Of a stretch of 64,000 nt of DNA, positions 25,490-32,995 are shown piece by piece. Where the stretch lies: positions 124,001 to 188,000 of the forward strand of contig NZ_CP025572.1 of the NCBI RefSeq assembly GCF_018336975.1, in the 5' to 3' direction. Positions within the stretch are counted from its first letter, which is position 1. Every line of letters begins with the position of its first letter. The stretch is from Marinomonas sp. CT5 (GTDB taxonomy: Bacteria; Pseudomonadota; Gammaproteobacteria; Pseudomonadales; Marinomonadaceae). The notes under the pieces are model-generated. The model saw only the letters and a list, made by a program, of their open reading frames with translations. It made no database searches and was not told the DNA's origin. The translations under genes were made by a program, and so were the position numbers.

Positions 25490-26287
25490 ATGAAAATTGA
25501 TGTGATTGGTAGTGGTAGTGCATTTTCTACATGCAATAACACTTCTGCGATTAAGGTGACAGATTGTCAGCAAAACCAATGGCTTATCGACTGTGGGCCT
25601 ACGATTCCACGAGCTATTTGGCAGCGTAATATTGACGTGAATGATATCTCGGTCATTTATTTTACCCACATTCATCCTGACCATAGCTCGGGATTAGCGG
25701 CGTTGATTAATCAGTGGAAAAGTTTCAAACGTACTGAGCCATTAACCATTTTTTGCCAAGCAAATCAGCAACCATCGCTTCAATCATTGGTGAGCTTGGC
25801 TATTTGGCCGGAAACGCAATTATGCTTTGATATTTATTGGCAGGATATTACGGACGAATTTGAATGGAAGCATTGGCAAATTCGTACGGCAAATACTCAG
25901 CATGAAATGGCAAACAAAGCTATTCGAATAACGATTGATGGAAAAACTTTGTTTTACAGTGGCGATGGTCGTCCGACGGCAGCTAGCCAAGCTTTAATGA
26001 GAGGTGCGGATGTTGCGTTCCAGGAATGTGCTTCTTTTACTGGTCTGTCTAGTGGTGCTTCTCATGGCGACTTCCCAGACTGCGAGCGATTACTGCGAGA
26101 GACGGAAGTAAAGGCTTTAGGCATTTATCATTGTTTTGATGACGCGATACCAAGTTTATTGAATGCGATGGCAAATATGCCTGATATGTTTTTGAGCCGA
26201 GACGGTTTGCAACTGGATTTAAATGACATAGATTTTAGTCAAAATGCTTTCCGTTCGTTTTTAGCCGAGAAAGGGGGCAAGTTGTGA
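25490..26287 (+). CDS. Metallo-beta-lactamase-fold hydrolase (RNase Z/phosphodiesterase branch)
   Basis: 265-aa cytoplasmic metallohydrolase. The metal site is H60-I-H62-P-D64-H65 (THIHPDHSSG), with H138 in NTQHEMANK and D159 in FYSGDGRP as probable further ligands, and a late His in GIYHCFDD. The fold and motif spacing resemble RNase Z, PhnP and cyclic-phosphate phosphodiesterases more than lactamases or glyoxalases. Since the gene runs with a LacI regulator and an inositol-monophosphatase-like enzyme, opposite a binding-protein ABC importer, it may open a phosphodiester taken up by that importer. That role is inferred. Its stop overlaps the start of the LacI gene by 4 bp (GTGA). Confidence 0.85.
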   Translation: MKIDVIGSGSAFSTCNNTSAIKVTDCQQNQWLIDCGPTIPRAIWQRNIDVNDISVIYFTHIHPDHSSGLAALINQWKSFKRTEPLTIFCQANQQPSLQSLVSLAIWPETQLCFDIYWQDITDEFEWKHWQIRTANTQHEMANKAIRITIDGKTLFYSGDGRPTAASQALMRGADVAFQECASFTGLSSGASHGDFPDCERLLRETEVKALGIYHCFDDAIPSLLNAMANMPDMFLSRDGLQLDLNDIDFSQNAFRSFLAEKGGKL

Positions 26288-27309
26288 GTAATACTCGACG
26301 GGGTCGTTCCGTGTCTGCCGAAGATGTCGCAAAACTGGCCGGAGTATCACGTGCATCGGTGTCTAGAGTGTTTAGCAATCAAGGTAACGTTGCCCGTGAA
26401 ACCCGCGAAAAAATATTACAAGCGGCGAACGAATTAGGCTATCAAGTGAATTTTTTGGCTCAAGGCTTAAATCGCAAACGCAGCCAGTTAATTGGTGTGG
26501 TTGTGGCTCGCTTAAGTGATCCGTTTCGGAGTAGTTTACTTGAAGGCTTATTAAGTGAAATACAGCGCAAAGGCTATCAAGCGCTTGTTACAGAAGTACG
26601 TGATGCAGATGAACTGGAAATGACGATTCGACGTTTTACACAATTTCGTGTTTCTGGTGTCGTTGTCACGTCTGGTCAACCGCCAGCAGATCTGGTGAAA
26701 GAGTGTGTTCAGCATAATATCCCTGTGGTTGGGATTAATCGTCATATGGATAGGCCTGATGTGGACTTTGTTTGCTCTGATAATAAGATGGCGGCTTCAC
26801 TTGTTGCTGAGCATTTTACTCGTTGCGGTTGTCGGTCGTTTGCTTGGCTAAATTATAGAGAATCTACTTGGTCTGGTATCAACCGTGGCGAGAAATTTCG
26901 TCGAGAGATGGTTGAAAAAGGCTTATGTACTGAAAGTGATTTACTTCAAATTGTCGCCGAAACAGATGGTTATGAAGGCGGAAGACAAGCGGCTCACCAG
27001 TTCTATTTACAAGGTAACATTGTCGATGGTGTGTTCTGTGCCAACGCTCAACTTGCCTGCGGCTTTTTGGATGGCATGCGCGAAAATGGTTTGGATGCGC
27101 CCACGAACTTTCACATTATTGGTTTTGATAATACGCCACAAACCGCACAATACAGTTATCGTTTAACGACGATTCATCAAGACGTCATCGAGACTTCGAA
27201 GCGTGTTCTATCTTGCTTAGAGGCCCGAGGAAAAGACCCATCTATTGCTCAGTGTGTAGAAGAAATTCCAGTCAAGTTGGTAATTAGAAATACATCCCCT
27301 CTAATTTAG
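26284..27309 (+). CDS. LacI/GalR-family regulator of the phospho-substrate locus
   Basis: 341-aa LacI-family repressor. The DNA-binding domain (residues 1-65) has AEDVAKLAGVSRASVSRVF and ANELGYQVNFLAQGLNRKRS. The effector domain has VVVARLSDPFRSSLLEGLL, VSGVVVTSGQPP and HIIGFDNTPQTAQYSYRLTTI. The GTG start at 26284 overlaps the hydrolase stop as GTGA, so translation is coupled. It is a paralogue of the regulator at 3087-4112 with matching blocks in order. The perfect palindrome at 25370 is its likely site. Its likely effector is the imported compound or a derivative. Confidence 0.93.
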   Translation: MSNTRRGRSVSAEDVAKLAGVSRASVSRVFSNQGNVARETREKILQAANELGYQVNFLAQGLNRKRSQLIGVVVARLSDPFRSSLLEGLLSEIQRKGYQALVTEVRDADELEMTIRRFTQFRVSGVVVTSGQPPADLVKECVQHNIPVVGINRHMDRPDVDFVCSDNKMAASLVAEHFTRCGCRSFAWLNYRESTWSGINRGEKFRREMVEKGLCTESDLLQIVAETDGYEGGRQAAHQFYLQGNIVDGVFCANAQLACGFLDGMRENGLDAPTNFHIIGFDNTPQTAQYSYRLTTIHQDVIETSKRVLSCLEARGKDPSIAQCVEEIPVKLVIRNTSPLI

Positions 27310-27336
27310 AAATGACCATCGTAAGGGTTAAGTCAG

Positions 27337-28107
27337 ATGCAAGATAAATATAAGGTGTTAGAGTCCACGATTAAAAAGGCTGGGCAGCGTGCCCAAGCGA
27401 TTCGACAGTCGGGGCTGTCAGTGACAACGAAAGGTCGACAAGACTTTGTTTCACAGGCAGATATTGCAGTGGAAGATGAATTAAAACAGGTGATTCGTAC
27501 TTTATTTCCAAGTGATGCCTTTTTAGGCGAAGAGACCGGGGGGATTCAAGGGTGCAATCCAGAGTTAGATGGGGTTTGGGTGATTGACCCGATTGATGGC
27601 ACCACGAACTATGTTCAAGGTATGGATTATTGGTGTGTGTCAGTGGCGTACGTGAAAGGTAATGACATCCAGATGGGCTTTGTCTATGCGCCTGACCGTG
27701 ATGAGTTTTTTCTTGCTAAGAAAGGTCAAGGTGCGTACTTGAATGGTGTTCGTTTGAACATCCATGAGCCTGAAGTCGGTCAGGCTATTGTTGGCTTAGG
27801 GCGCTCTAATCGTCGTCCTATACAAGCTTATTGTGATTTGATCTTGCTGTTGGATAAACAGAACATTGAGTATCGGCGTTTTGGTGCCGGTGCGCTTATG
27901 TTGGCTCATGTGTCATCTGGGTTAGTTCATGGCTATTTTGAGTCTCATTTAAACAGTTGGGATGCCTTGGCTGGACTGTTGTTAATCAAAGAAGCGGGTG
28001 GACAAGTCACGGATTTTCTTAAAAATGATGGACTGCTAAAAGGAAACCTTGTTTGGGCTGCAAGCCCACAGTTATGGCAGAATTTGAAGTCTTCGCTAGT
28101 GTCATAA
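27337..28107 (+). CDS. Inositol-monophosphatase-family phosphatase
   Basis: 256-aa Mg2+-dependent sugar/polyol phosphatase, cytoplasmic. The metal and catalytic motifs are GEE (64-66), DPIDGTTN (84-91) and WDALAG (208-213), all intact. The family includes inositol monophosphatase, histidinol-phosphatase, 3'-nucleotidase CysQ and fructose-bisphosphatase types. The substrate loop does not let me choose among them. It lies 27 bp after the LacI gene. With the metallo-hydrolase and the importer it suggests a route in which an imported phosphorylated compound is cleaved and then dephosphorylated. AAGGG lies nine bases before the ATG. Confidence 0.9.
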   Translation: MQDKYKVLESTIKKAGQRAQAIRQSGLSVTTKGRQDFVSQADIAVEDELKQVIRTLFPSDAFLGEETGGIQGCNPELDGVWVIDPIDGTTNYVQGMDYWCVSVAYVKGNDIQMGFVYAPDRDEFFLAKKGQGAYLNGVRLNIHEPEVGQAIVGLGRSNRRPIQAYCDLILLLDKQNIEYRRFGAGALMLAHVSSGLVHGYFESHLNSWDALAGLLLIKEAGGQVTDFLKNDGLLKGNLVWAASPQLWQNLKSSLVS

Positions 28108-28171
28108 ATGGTGTTTTGGGCTAAGTTCTGCGACACTCATCGGCCTTGTGAAACTTTTATAGATAGTAACT

Positions 28172-28690
28172 ATGAGTCAAAAGAGTGGGGTAAAAAACTA
28201 TCTGGGCGCCTATAGTGCTCAGGTTCAGCAGCAGGCTGAAACTTTGCTGGATTCGGAAAAATCCGGTGCTTGGTTGTTAAATAAATACCCAGATGTTCAT
28301 CAGCTGAATGGGACTCGGGCATTATATGACTATGCCATGGATCTCAAAAATGAGTATATGCGCAGTTCCCCGCCAATCAGCAAAGTCATTTACGATGATA
28401 AAATTCATGTCATCAATAATGCGCTCGGGCTGCATACTTTTGTTTCGCGGATGCAAGGCAATAAGTTAAAAGCAAAAAATGAAATCCGTATTTCGTCTTT
28501 GTTCCGCAGAATACCTGAGCCGTTATTAAAGATGATAGTGGTGCATGAATTGGCACATCTAAAAGAAAAAGATCATAACAAAGCATTTTATAAGCTGTGT
28601 TGTTACATGGAGCCAGACTACCATCAGCTAGAATTTGATTTGCGTTTATATTTGAGTCATCGGGATCGATTTGGTGATCTTTGGCTTTAA
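28172..28690 (+). CDS. YgjP-like zinc metallopeptidase-fold protein
   Basis: 172-aa cytoplasmic protein of the YgjP/DUF45 (M48-related) group. The zinc motif HELAH is at 125-129, with K-D-H at 133-135 supplying the third ligand region (HLKEKDHNKAFYKLCCYMEPDY). Peptidase activity is assumed from the motif; physiological substrates of the family are not known. The ATG at 28172 has no strong Shine-Dalgarno. It is a single gene, 65 bp after the phosphatase, and is followed by the conserved-loop hairpin that belongs to the opposite strand. Confidence 0.8.
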   Translation: MSQKSGVKNYLGAYSAQVQQQAETLLDSEKSGAWLLNKYPDVHQLNGTRALYDYAMDLKNEYMRSSPPISKVIYDDKIHVINNALGLHTFVSRMQGNKLKAKNEIRISSLFRRIPEPLLKMIVVHELAHLKEKDHNKAFYKLCCYMEPDYHQLEFDLRLYLSHRDRFGDLWL

Positions 28691-28713
28691 TCGCAGATAT
28701 CAAGTTGAAACAC

Positions 28714-28753
28714 GATGACGGCAATAGAAAAGGGGATAACTATTGTCGTCATC
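28714..28753 (-). repeat. Conserved-loop hairpin, copy 3 of a dispersed family
   Basis: Arms GATGACGGCAATA (28714-28726) and TATTGTCGTCATC (28741-28753) form a 13-bp stem with one G-T wobble. On the minus strand the loop reads GTTATCCCCTTTTC. With its closing A-T pair it matches the loops of the two hairpins at 40255-40382 (AGTTATTCCCTTTTCT) at 15 of 16 bases, while the stems differ. It lies 15 bp past the stop codon of the outer-membrane protein gene, where a terminator or 3'-UTR element is expected. Confidence 0.75.
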
Positions 28754-28768
28754 ATGATTGATCAGAGT

Positions 28769-29692
28769 TTAGAAGCTCTGAGATACTAACAAGGCCGCTG
28801 TGTAGCCTTGCGTGCGGTTTTTCGCCTTAAACTCTTTGTAAGCATGGAAGGAGACAATAGGTAGGCCTGGACGGAAGAAGCTAAGTTCTGGTCCTAATGC
28901 AACGGTTTCGGCTTTGTTTCCATTCACTATGTTGCTGCTTGCCTTTCCTTTATCATCAGTTAGCTGCTTGTAGTAAAAACCACCTAGTCCAACGGTCCAA
29001 TCGCCAAAGTGTTGGCCAATGGCAAACTCGTGTCTGTATTCCATACCACTTGTGTAATCTGTGTCTTTGTTTTCGGTATTGATGTCTAACTGGAAGCTTG
29101 AAGAAACTTCAAACTCACTGTCTGTTGTGTAGGTGAAGTTAAACGCAGGCGAAAACGTCCAGTGGTTGAGCCCTGTCGTGATTGTCTCGTCTTTATCGTA
29201 ATGGCCTGTTGGGATTTGTATTTGTAGCTGAGTATTGGTCGCTAAATTTGCTGACGGGTGCCACTGCAGGATATAAGGAATAATTTGAATATCTGCGATG
29301 CCTGAATCTGAGCCTGCAACTTTGATGTTGGCACTTGGCACTGTGCCATCAATGTCGAGATTTAGGAACGGAGCAACAATACCATACCCATAGGTTGCAC
29401 CCTGAAATTGTGTGTCGGTCATTTTGATGTAAGTGAGTGAAAGAGCTTTTACGGTTTGAGAAAAGTCCGTTAACTTGTCGTTCCCACTGCCATCTAAATT
29501 TTTGTTCGCTTTGTAGATTGAGGCCCTTATCGCAAAAGTACCTACGTCCGTCGCTGGAGGCATATAACCAGCTCCAAAACCATAAATACCTGGAGCAGTA
29601 CTTGGCGCACCGTTTTCAGTTGCGAGTACCGAGCCCGATAGTATAAGACCTGCACTAATACTAACGATTGAGCTTAATTTAAATCTATTCAT
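28769..29692 (-). CDS. Outer-membrane beta-barrel protein of the SphA/phenol-degradation MetA type
   Basis: 307-aa exported protein. The signal peptide is followed by cleavage near GSVLA-TENG (residue 25). The mature part has alternating short beta-strands, GIYGFGAGYMPPATDVG at the N-terminus, IPTGHYDKDE in the middle, and ends in phenylalanine (LLVSQSF), as barrels do. It resembles proteins annotated as SphA or phenol MetA deg, found near aromatic-compound genes and assumed to pass hydrophobic substrates. The ATG at 29692 was chosen for the signal peptide and GAGGA just before it. It is monocistronic, and its neighbours give no substrate hint. Confidence 0.8.
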   Translation of the reverse strand: MNRFKLSSIVSISAGLILSGSVLATENGAPSTAPGIYGFGAGYMPPATDVGTFAIRASIYKANKNLDGSGNDKLTDFSQTVKALSLTYIKMTDTQFQGATYGYGIVAPFLNLDIDGTVPSANIKVAGSDSGIADIQIIPYILQWHPSANLATNTQLQIQIPTGHYDKDETITTGLNHWTFSPAFNFTYTTDSEFEVSSSFQLDINTENKDTDYTSGMEYRHEFAIGQHFGDWTVGLGGFYYKQLTDDKGKASSNIVNGNKAETVALGPELSFFRPGLPIVSFHAYKEFKAKNRTQGYTAALLVSQSF

Positions 29693-29904
29693 ACATTCCT
29701 CTTTTATTGTTATTAGTTGTACGAAAGAAGCATGCCTAGAGTTATGTATTAATTCATATCCCATTTAGGATAGTTGGTAAAATTAATTGTTTATATTTTC
29801 AACTAAATATCCCGTTCGGATGAATTGTTGGTTTTTAAAAGAAGAATTATTGCAGAATGTTATTTTGGGTCAGTAATGAAAAGAGGGTGTTTTGGGAGGA
29901 ATGT

Positions 29905-29949
29905 AAAACGATGGAATATCTTAGCAAACAGTAAGAGTTCCATCGTTTT
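29905..29949 (-). terminator. Terminator after yhhQ
   Basis: AAAACGATGGAA (29905-29916) and TTCCATCGTTTT (29938-29949) form a perfect 12-bp stem, 19 bp past the yhhQ stop codon on the minus strand. The loop is 21 nt and unrelated to the conserved-loop hairpins. Confidence 0.75.
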
Positions 29950-29968
29950 CTTTAAATAACGTCAATTT

Positions 29969-30652
29969 TTATAGCGCACTATTTCCTTGTACGCTTGGCA
30001 CATGAAAGTCTGGTTTGATCGCTGTGATATGTTTTGTTAAGTAATTCAATAACATGCCATACATAGGAATGAATAGACCAAGGCTAATGATGAGTTTAAA
30101 ACCAAAATCCGCTAAGGCAATTTCCTGCCAATGTTGTGCCATAAATGGGTCTGGGCTTTGATAAAACGCAATACCAAAGAAGGCCAATGTGTCTAATCCA
30201 TTACCAAATAATGTTGAGGCTGCAGGGGCAATCCACCATTGTTTTAATTGGCGTAGGCGGTTAAACACTTGGATATCTAGTACTTGACCTAGTAAGTAGG
30301 CCATCAGACTCGCGATAGCTATACGTCCAACAAAGGTGTTTAACGATGACAAATCCCCGAAGCCTTGAAATGCCCCTTGAGCAAAGACTACCGATAAAAC
30401 GTAAGAAACGATTAACGATGGAATCATGACCAAGAAGATAATTTTTCTTGCTAGTGACGCACCAAAGATTCTTACCGTGAGGTCGGTCGCTAAGAAGATA
30501 AAAGGAAAAGTGAATGCTCCCCAAGTGGTATGAAATCCTAATACCGTGAAGGGAATTTGGACTAGATAATTGCTTGAAGCAATGATTAGTAAGTGAAATA
30601 TCGCAAGATACCACAGGGCCTTGCTTTTTTGCTCAGATGTAAACGTGCTCAT
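29969..30652 (-). CDS. yhhQ: Queuosine-precursor transporter YhhQ (VUT family)
   Basis: 227-aa inner-membrane protein with about six helices that takes up 7-cyano- or 7-aminomethyl-7-deazaguanine for queuosine tRNA modification. Family blocks seen are FHTTWGAFTFPFIFLATDLT and RIFGASLARKIIF, then LLGQVLDIQVFNRLRQLKQWWIAPAAS and LFGNGLDTLAFFGIAFY. The ATG at 30652 is preceded by AAAAAGG, and this same sequence forms part of a preQ1-I riboswitch. So queuosine precursor should repress translation, supporting the assignment. It is a single gene with its own TATAAT box and terminator. Confidence 0.95.
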   Translation of the reverse strand: MSTFTSEQKSKALWYLAIFHLLIIASSNYLVQIPFTVLGFHTTWGAFTFPFIFLATDLTVRIFGASLARKIIFLVMIPSLIVSYVLSVVFAQGAFQGFGDLSSLNTFVGRIAIASLMAYLLGQVLDIQVFNRLRQLKQWWIAPAASTLFGNGLDTLAFFGIAFYQSPDPFMAQHWQEIALADFGFKLIISLGLFIPMYGMLLNYLTKHITAIKPDFHVPSVQGNSAL

Positions 30653-30659
30653 ATTGTGA

Positions 30660-30693
30660 CCTTTTTCGTTTGATTGGGGTGAGGGAACCCAAA
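30660..30693 (-). ncRNA. preQ1-I riboswitch controlling yhhQ translation
   Basis: On the minus strand the sequence TTGGG-TTCCCTC-ACCCCAA (30692 to 30674) forms a short stem with a pyrimidine-rich loop, followed by the A-rich tail TCAAACGAAAAAGG (to 30660). This is the preQ1 class I layout: P1 stem, L1 loop, A-rich strand and a tail AGG that pairs with CCT in L1. The tail is the Shine-Dalgarno of yhhQ, seven bases from its ATG, so ligand binding would hide the ribosome site. Sequence and target gene agree. Confidence 0.85.
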
Positions 30694-30754
30694 TTTTCTC
30701 ATTCGCCTTTAAAAAGCGAACTTCCAGTTATGTCGCATTAAAATGCGGGGCAGA

Positions 30755-30760
30755 ATTATA
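30755..30760 (-). promoter_or_regulatory. Probable -10 box of yhhQ
   Basis: TATAAT on the minus strand, about 60 bp upstream of the preQ1-I element. The -35 region is only a T-run and weak, so the promoter is tentative. Confidence 0.4.
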
Positions 30761-30845
30761 CATGAATCATTTGGTTAAAAAAGCGCCAACATTAAAAAAT
30801 AGTGCCTGGAAAGACAAAAATGTCTAAAGAACGGTGCTTAAGGCG

Positions 30846-31343
30846 CTAATTTTTTGTTTTTAGCGGATACCCGATTCGTGATATCCAGTTATGGTAAAAC
30901 CATCCAAATAGAATAATCAGTAAGCATCCTGATAAGACAGGAGAAAACAAAAAGCCCCATGACACTTTTAATGATAAAACGACAAGAGGGGTTGCACCTG
31001 CTGGTGGATGCAAGGTATTGGTCAGCATCATCAAGGAAACGCCTAGCCCAACACTCAGTGCCATAGTGAATGGCGTGATATCCCAGAATTGTAAGGTAAT
31101 TAACCCTATGCAGGTTGTTAGTAAGTGACCCCCTAGAATGTTTTTTGGCTGAGCTAATGGACTTTTGGGTAAGGCAAAAAGAATGACCATAGTTGCGCCA
31201 AAGGGCGCCATAATTCCAAGATATTCAGGTGCAAGTTGAGCTCCTTGAGCAATGAGAAAAATACACAGAGTGGCTCCCATCCCTGCTAAGCAAGTTGCAC
31301 AAAAACGAGATTGATAAAATGAAGTGAAAAAATTAGATAGCAT
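30846..31343 (-). CDS. HPP-family membrane protein
   Basis: 165-aa integral membrane protein with four to five helices and both HPP signatures: APFGATMVILFALPKSPLAQPKN (about 45-67) and LHPPAGATPL (about 112-121), the motif that names the family. HPP proteins have been implicated in nitrite transport in plastids and cyanobacteria. No CBS domains follow here, unlike in longer homologues. GAGGAG lies in front of the ATG at 31343. The gene is divergent from a TetR regulator, with a palindromic operator region between them, so its expression is probably repressed by that protein. Confidence 0.9.
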   Translation of the reverse strand: MLSNFFTSFYQSRFCATCLAGMGATLCIFLIAQGAQLAPEYLGIMAPFGATMVILFALPKSPLAQPKNILGGHLLTTCIGLITLQFWDITPFTMALSVGLGVSLMMLTNTLHPPAGATPLVVLSLKVSWGFLFSPVLSGCLLIILFGWFYHNWISRIGYPLKTKN

Positions 31344-31387
31344 GAATAGGCTCCTCTAGAGCAGGTTTTAATCAGCATAAATTCAAG

Positions 31388-31422
31388 TAGACCGATTTGT
31401 CTATTCAATGGTAGACAAGTCT
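31388..31422. promoter_or_regulatory. Paired palindromes, candidate TetR operators
   Basis: In the divergent TetR/HPP gap, TAGAC-n6-GTCTA (31388-31403) is followed by TAGAC-n2-GTCT (31412-31422). TTGTCTA and TAGACAA also form a larger inverted repeat across both. This is a good candidate for autoregulation by the adjacent TetR protein. Confidence 0.6.
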
Positions 31423-31462
31423 GTTCACCTATGTCAATATTCTTTTTACCAAGGGGGATGAA

Positions 31463-32017
31463 GTGAACAAACCTGATTTATTAATTCATACAGCGTTCAA
31501 ACTTTTTTATCAGCATGGCATTCATGCGGTTGGTATTAACCAGATTTTGCAGGAATCTGGAGTGGCAAAAAAAACCCTTTATCACCACTTTAGTAGTAAA
31601 GAGGCCTTAGTTGAGGCTGTGTTGATTTACCAAGATCAAGTTTTTATGGATTGGTTAACATCCAGAATGATGGCGTCTGGCGAGGGAAAAGCCGCTGTTT
31701 TAGCTTTGTTTGATGCGCTTGATGATTGGTTTCACGATAGAGTTGAGGTGTTATCGCCTTTTAAAGGCTGTTTCTTTGTAAAGGCCAATGGAGAGTTTTC
31801 TGATCATATTGTAAATGGGTTATGTCAGCGACATAAACAGAATATTACGTCTTTTGTTCAGGCACATCTTGTTGGATGTGTATCAGAACTGGATCTTGCC
31901 GATGTAGCGCAAAGTATTAGTGTGTTAAAAGAAGGGGCGATTGCTCAAGCGTATGTTTCGGGTGACCTAGATGCGGCTAAGAGAGCAAAAGCTATGGCTG
32001 TTACTCTCTTAGGTTAG
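31463..32017 (+). CDS. TetR-family transcriptional repressor
   Basis: 184-aa TetR regulator. The helix-turn-helix is in residues 1-50 (FYQHGIHAVGINQILQESGVAKKTLYHHFSSKEALVEAVL), the diverse ligand domain after that. The start is GTG at 31463 with AAGGGGG upstream. It is divergent from the HPP gene across a region with two TAGAC/GTCTA palindromes, which probably bind it. The ligand is unknown. The N-terminal style is that of regulators answering small electrophiles or drugs, but this cannot be decided from sequence. Confidence 0.9.
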   Translation: MNKPDLLIHTAFKLFYQHGIHAVGINQILQESGVAKKTLYHHFSSKEALVEAVLIYQDQVFMDWLTSRMMASGEGKAAVLALFDALDDWFHDRVEVLSPFKGCFFVKANGEFSDHIVNGLCQRHKQNITSFVQAHLVGCVSELDLADVAQSISVLKEGAIAQAYVSGDLDAAKRAKAMAVTLLG

Positions 32018-32044
32018 AGTAGAAAAACTGTACCTATTTGGCTT

Positions 32045-32902
32045 TTAATCTTCGGTATCGCTGTTTCTAATGCGAGCTAAGCGATCTTGTTCTTCTTCAA
32101 AGGCTTCTTTAATTTCTTGTAATACGGCATCCACATCGGCTTCTTCGGTGGGGTCTTCAAATAACCCCGTGAGTTCTGTATGTGGTGTTAGCTTTCCGGC
32201 TTCAAAGAGCGCCCAAATTTCTTTCGCATATTGAGTCTCAAGCAGCTCAGGTGCAAACATACCGTAGTAGTTGCGCATATTGTTCACATCGCGCTCTAGC
32301 ATCCATTCGGCATTATTGTTGGCGGCGGCATCGACGGCTTGTGGCAAATCAATAATAACTGGGCCGTTAGAGTCGACCAGCACGTTAAATTCAGACAAAT
32401 CGCCATGAACCAAGCCGGCGCATAACATGCGAACAATATCTTTAATAATGAGGTCATGATCGTGCTTGGCTTGCTCTTCTGTCAGGACGACATCATTAAG
32501 ACGTGGGGCGACTTCACCATTATCATCGGTCACCAGTTCCATTAATAAGACACCGTCAAAGCAGCCATAAGGCGTCGGGGTTCGAACCCCTGCCGCGGCC
32601 AAGCGGTATAGGGCATCGACTTCTGCATTTTGCCAAAGGTTTTCTTGCTCATCTCGGCCAAACTTGGAGCCTTTTTCCATTGCTCTAGAGCGACGGCTAT
32701 TGCGAACTTTTCGACCCTCGCGGTATTGAACTGCCTGCTTAAAGCTACGCTTGGCAGCTTCTTTATACACTTTTGCGCAACGGATCTCTGATCCGCAGCG
32801 CACCACGTAGACAGTCGCTTCTTTTCCGCTCATTAATTGTCGAAGAACTTCGTCTACTAAGCCATCTTCGATGAGAGGTTGTATTCTTTTAGGGATTTTC
32901 AT
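32045..32902 (-). CDS. RIO-type serine kinase (PA4780-like)
   Basis: 285-aa cytoplasmic atypical protein kinase. The ATP loop SGKEATVY is at 25-32, with Lys44 in RCAKVYKEA, catalytic loop HGDLSEFN at 166-173 and metal-binding IDLPQ at 184-188. All catalytic residues are present. The C-terminus is acidic and helical. Bacterial RIO1 homologues are common in pseudomonads and relatives, and their targets are little known. ATG at 32902 was chosen because the conserved MKIPKRIQPLIEDG starts there. It is transcribed away from a short gap shared with the RHH-protein gene. Confidence 0.9.
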   Translation of the reverse strand: MKIPKRIQPLIEDGLVDEVLRQLMSGKEATVYVVRCGSEIRCAKVYKEAAKRSFKQAVQYREGRKVRNSRRSRAMEKGSKFGRDEQENLWQNAEVDALYRLAAAGVRTPTPYGCFDGVLLMELVTDDNGEVAPRLNDVVLTEEQAKHDHDLIIKDIVRMLCAGLVHGDLSEFNVLVDSNGPVIIDLPQAVDAAANNNAEWMLERDVNNMRNYYGMFAPELLETQYAKEIWALFEAGKLTPHTELTGLFEDPTEEADVDAVLQEIKEAFEEEQDRLARIRNSDTED

Positions 32903-32995
32903 GCGGCTCGTTATACAGTGATTAGATGACAAATGAAACTATCAGAAGTAGAAAATGACCTATATTTCTGATGTAGCGAAAACATTTCTATCTTG

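Noticed and set aside
25490..26287. Naming the metallo-hydrolase PhnP (phosphonate pathway)
   Set aside because: No other C-P lyase gene is nearby and only the fold and metal motif are shared; a general call is safer.
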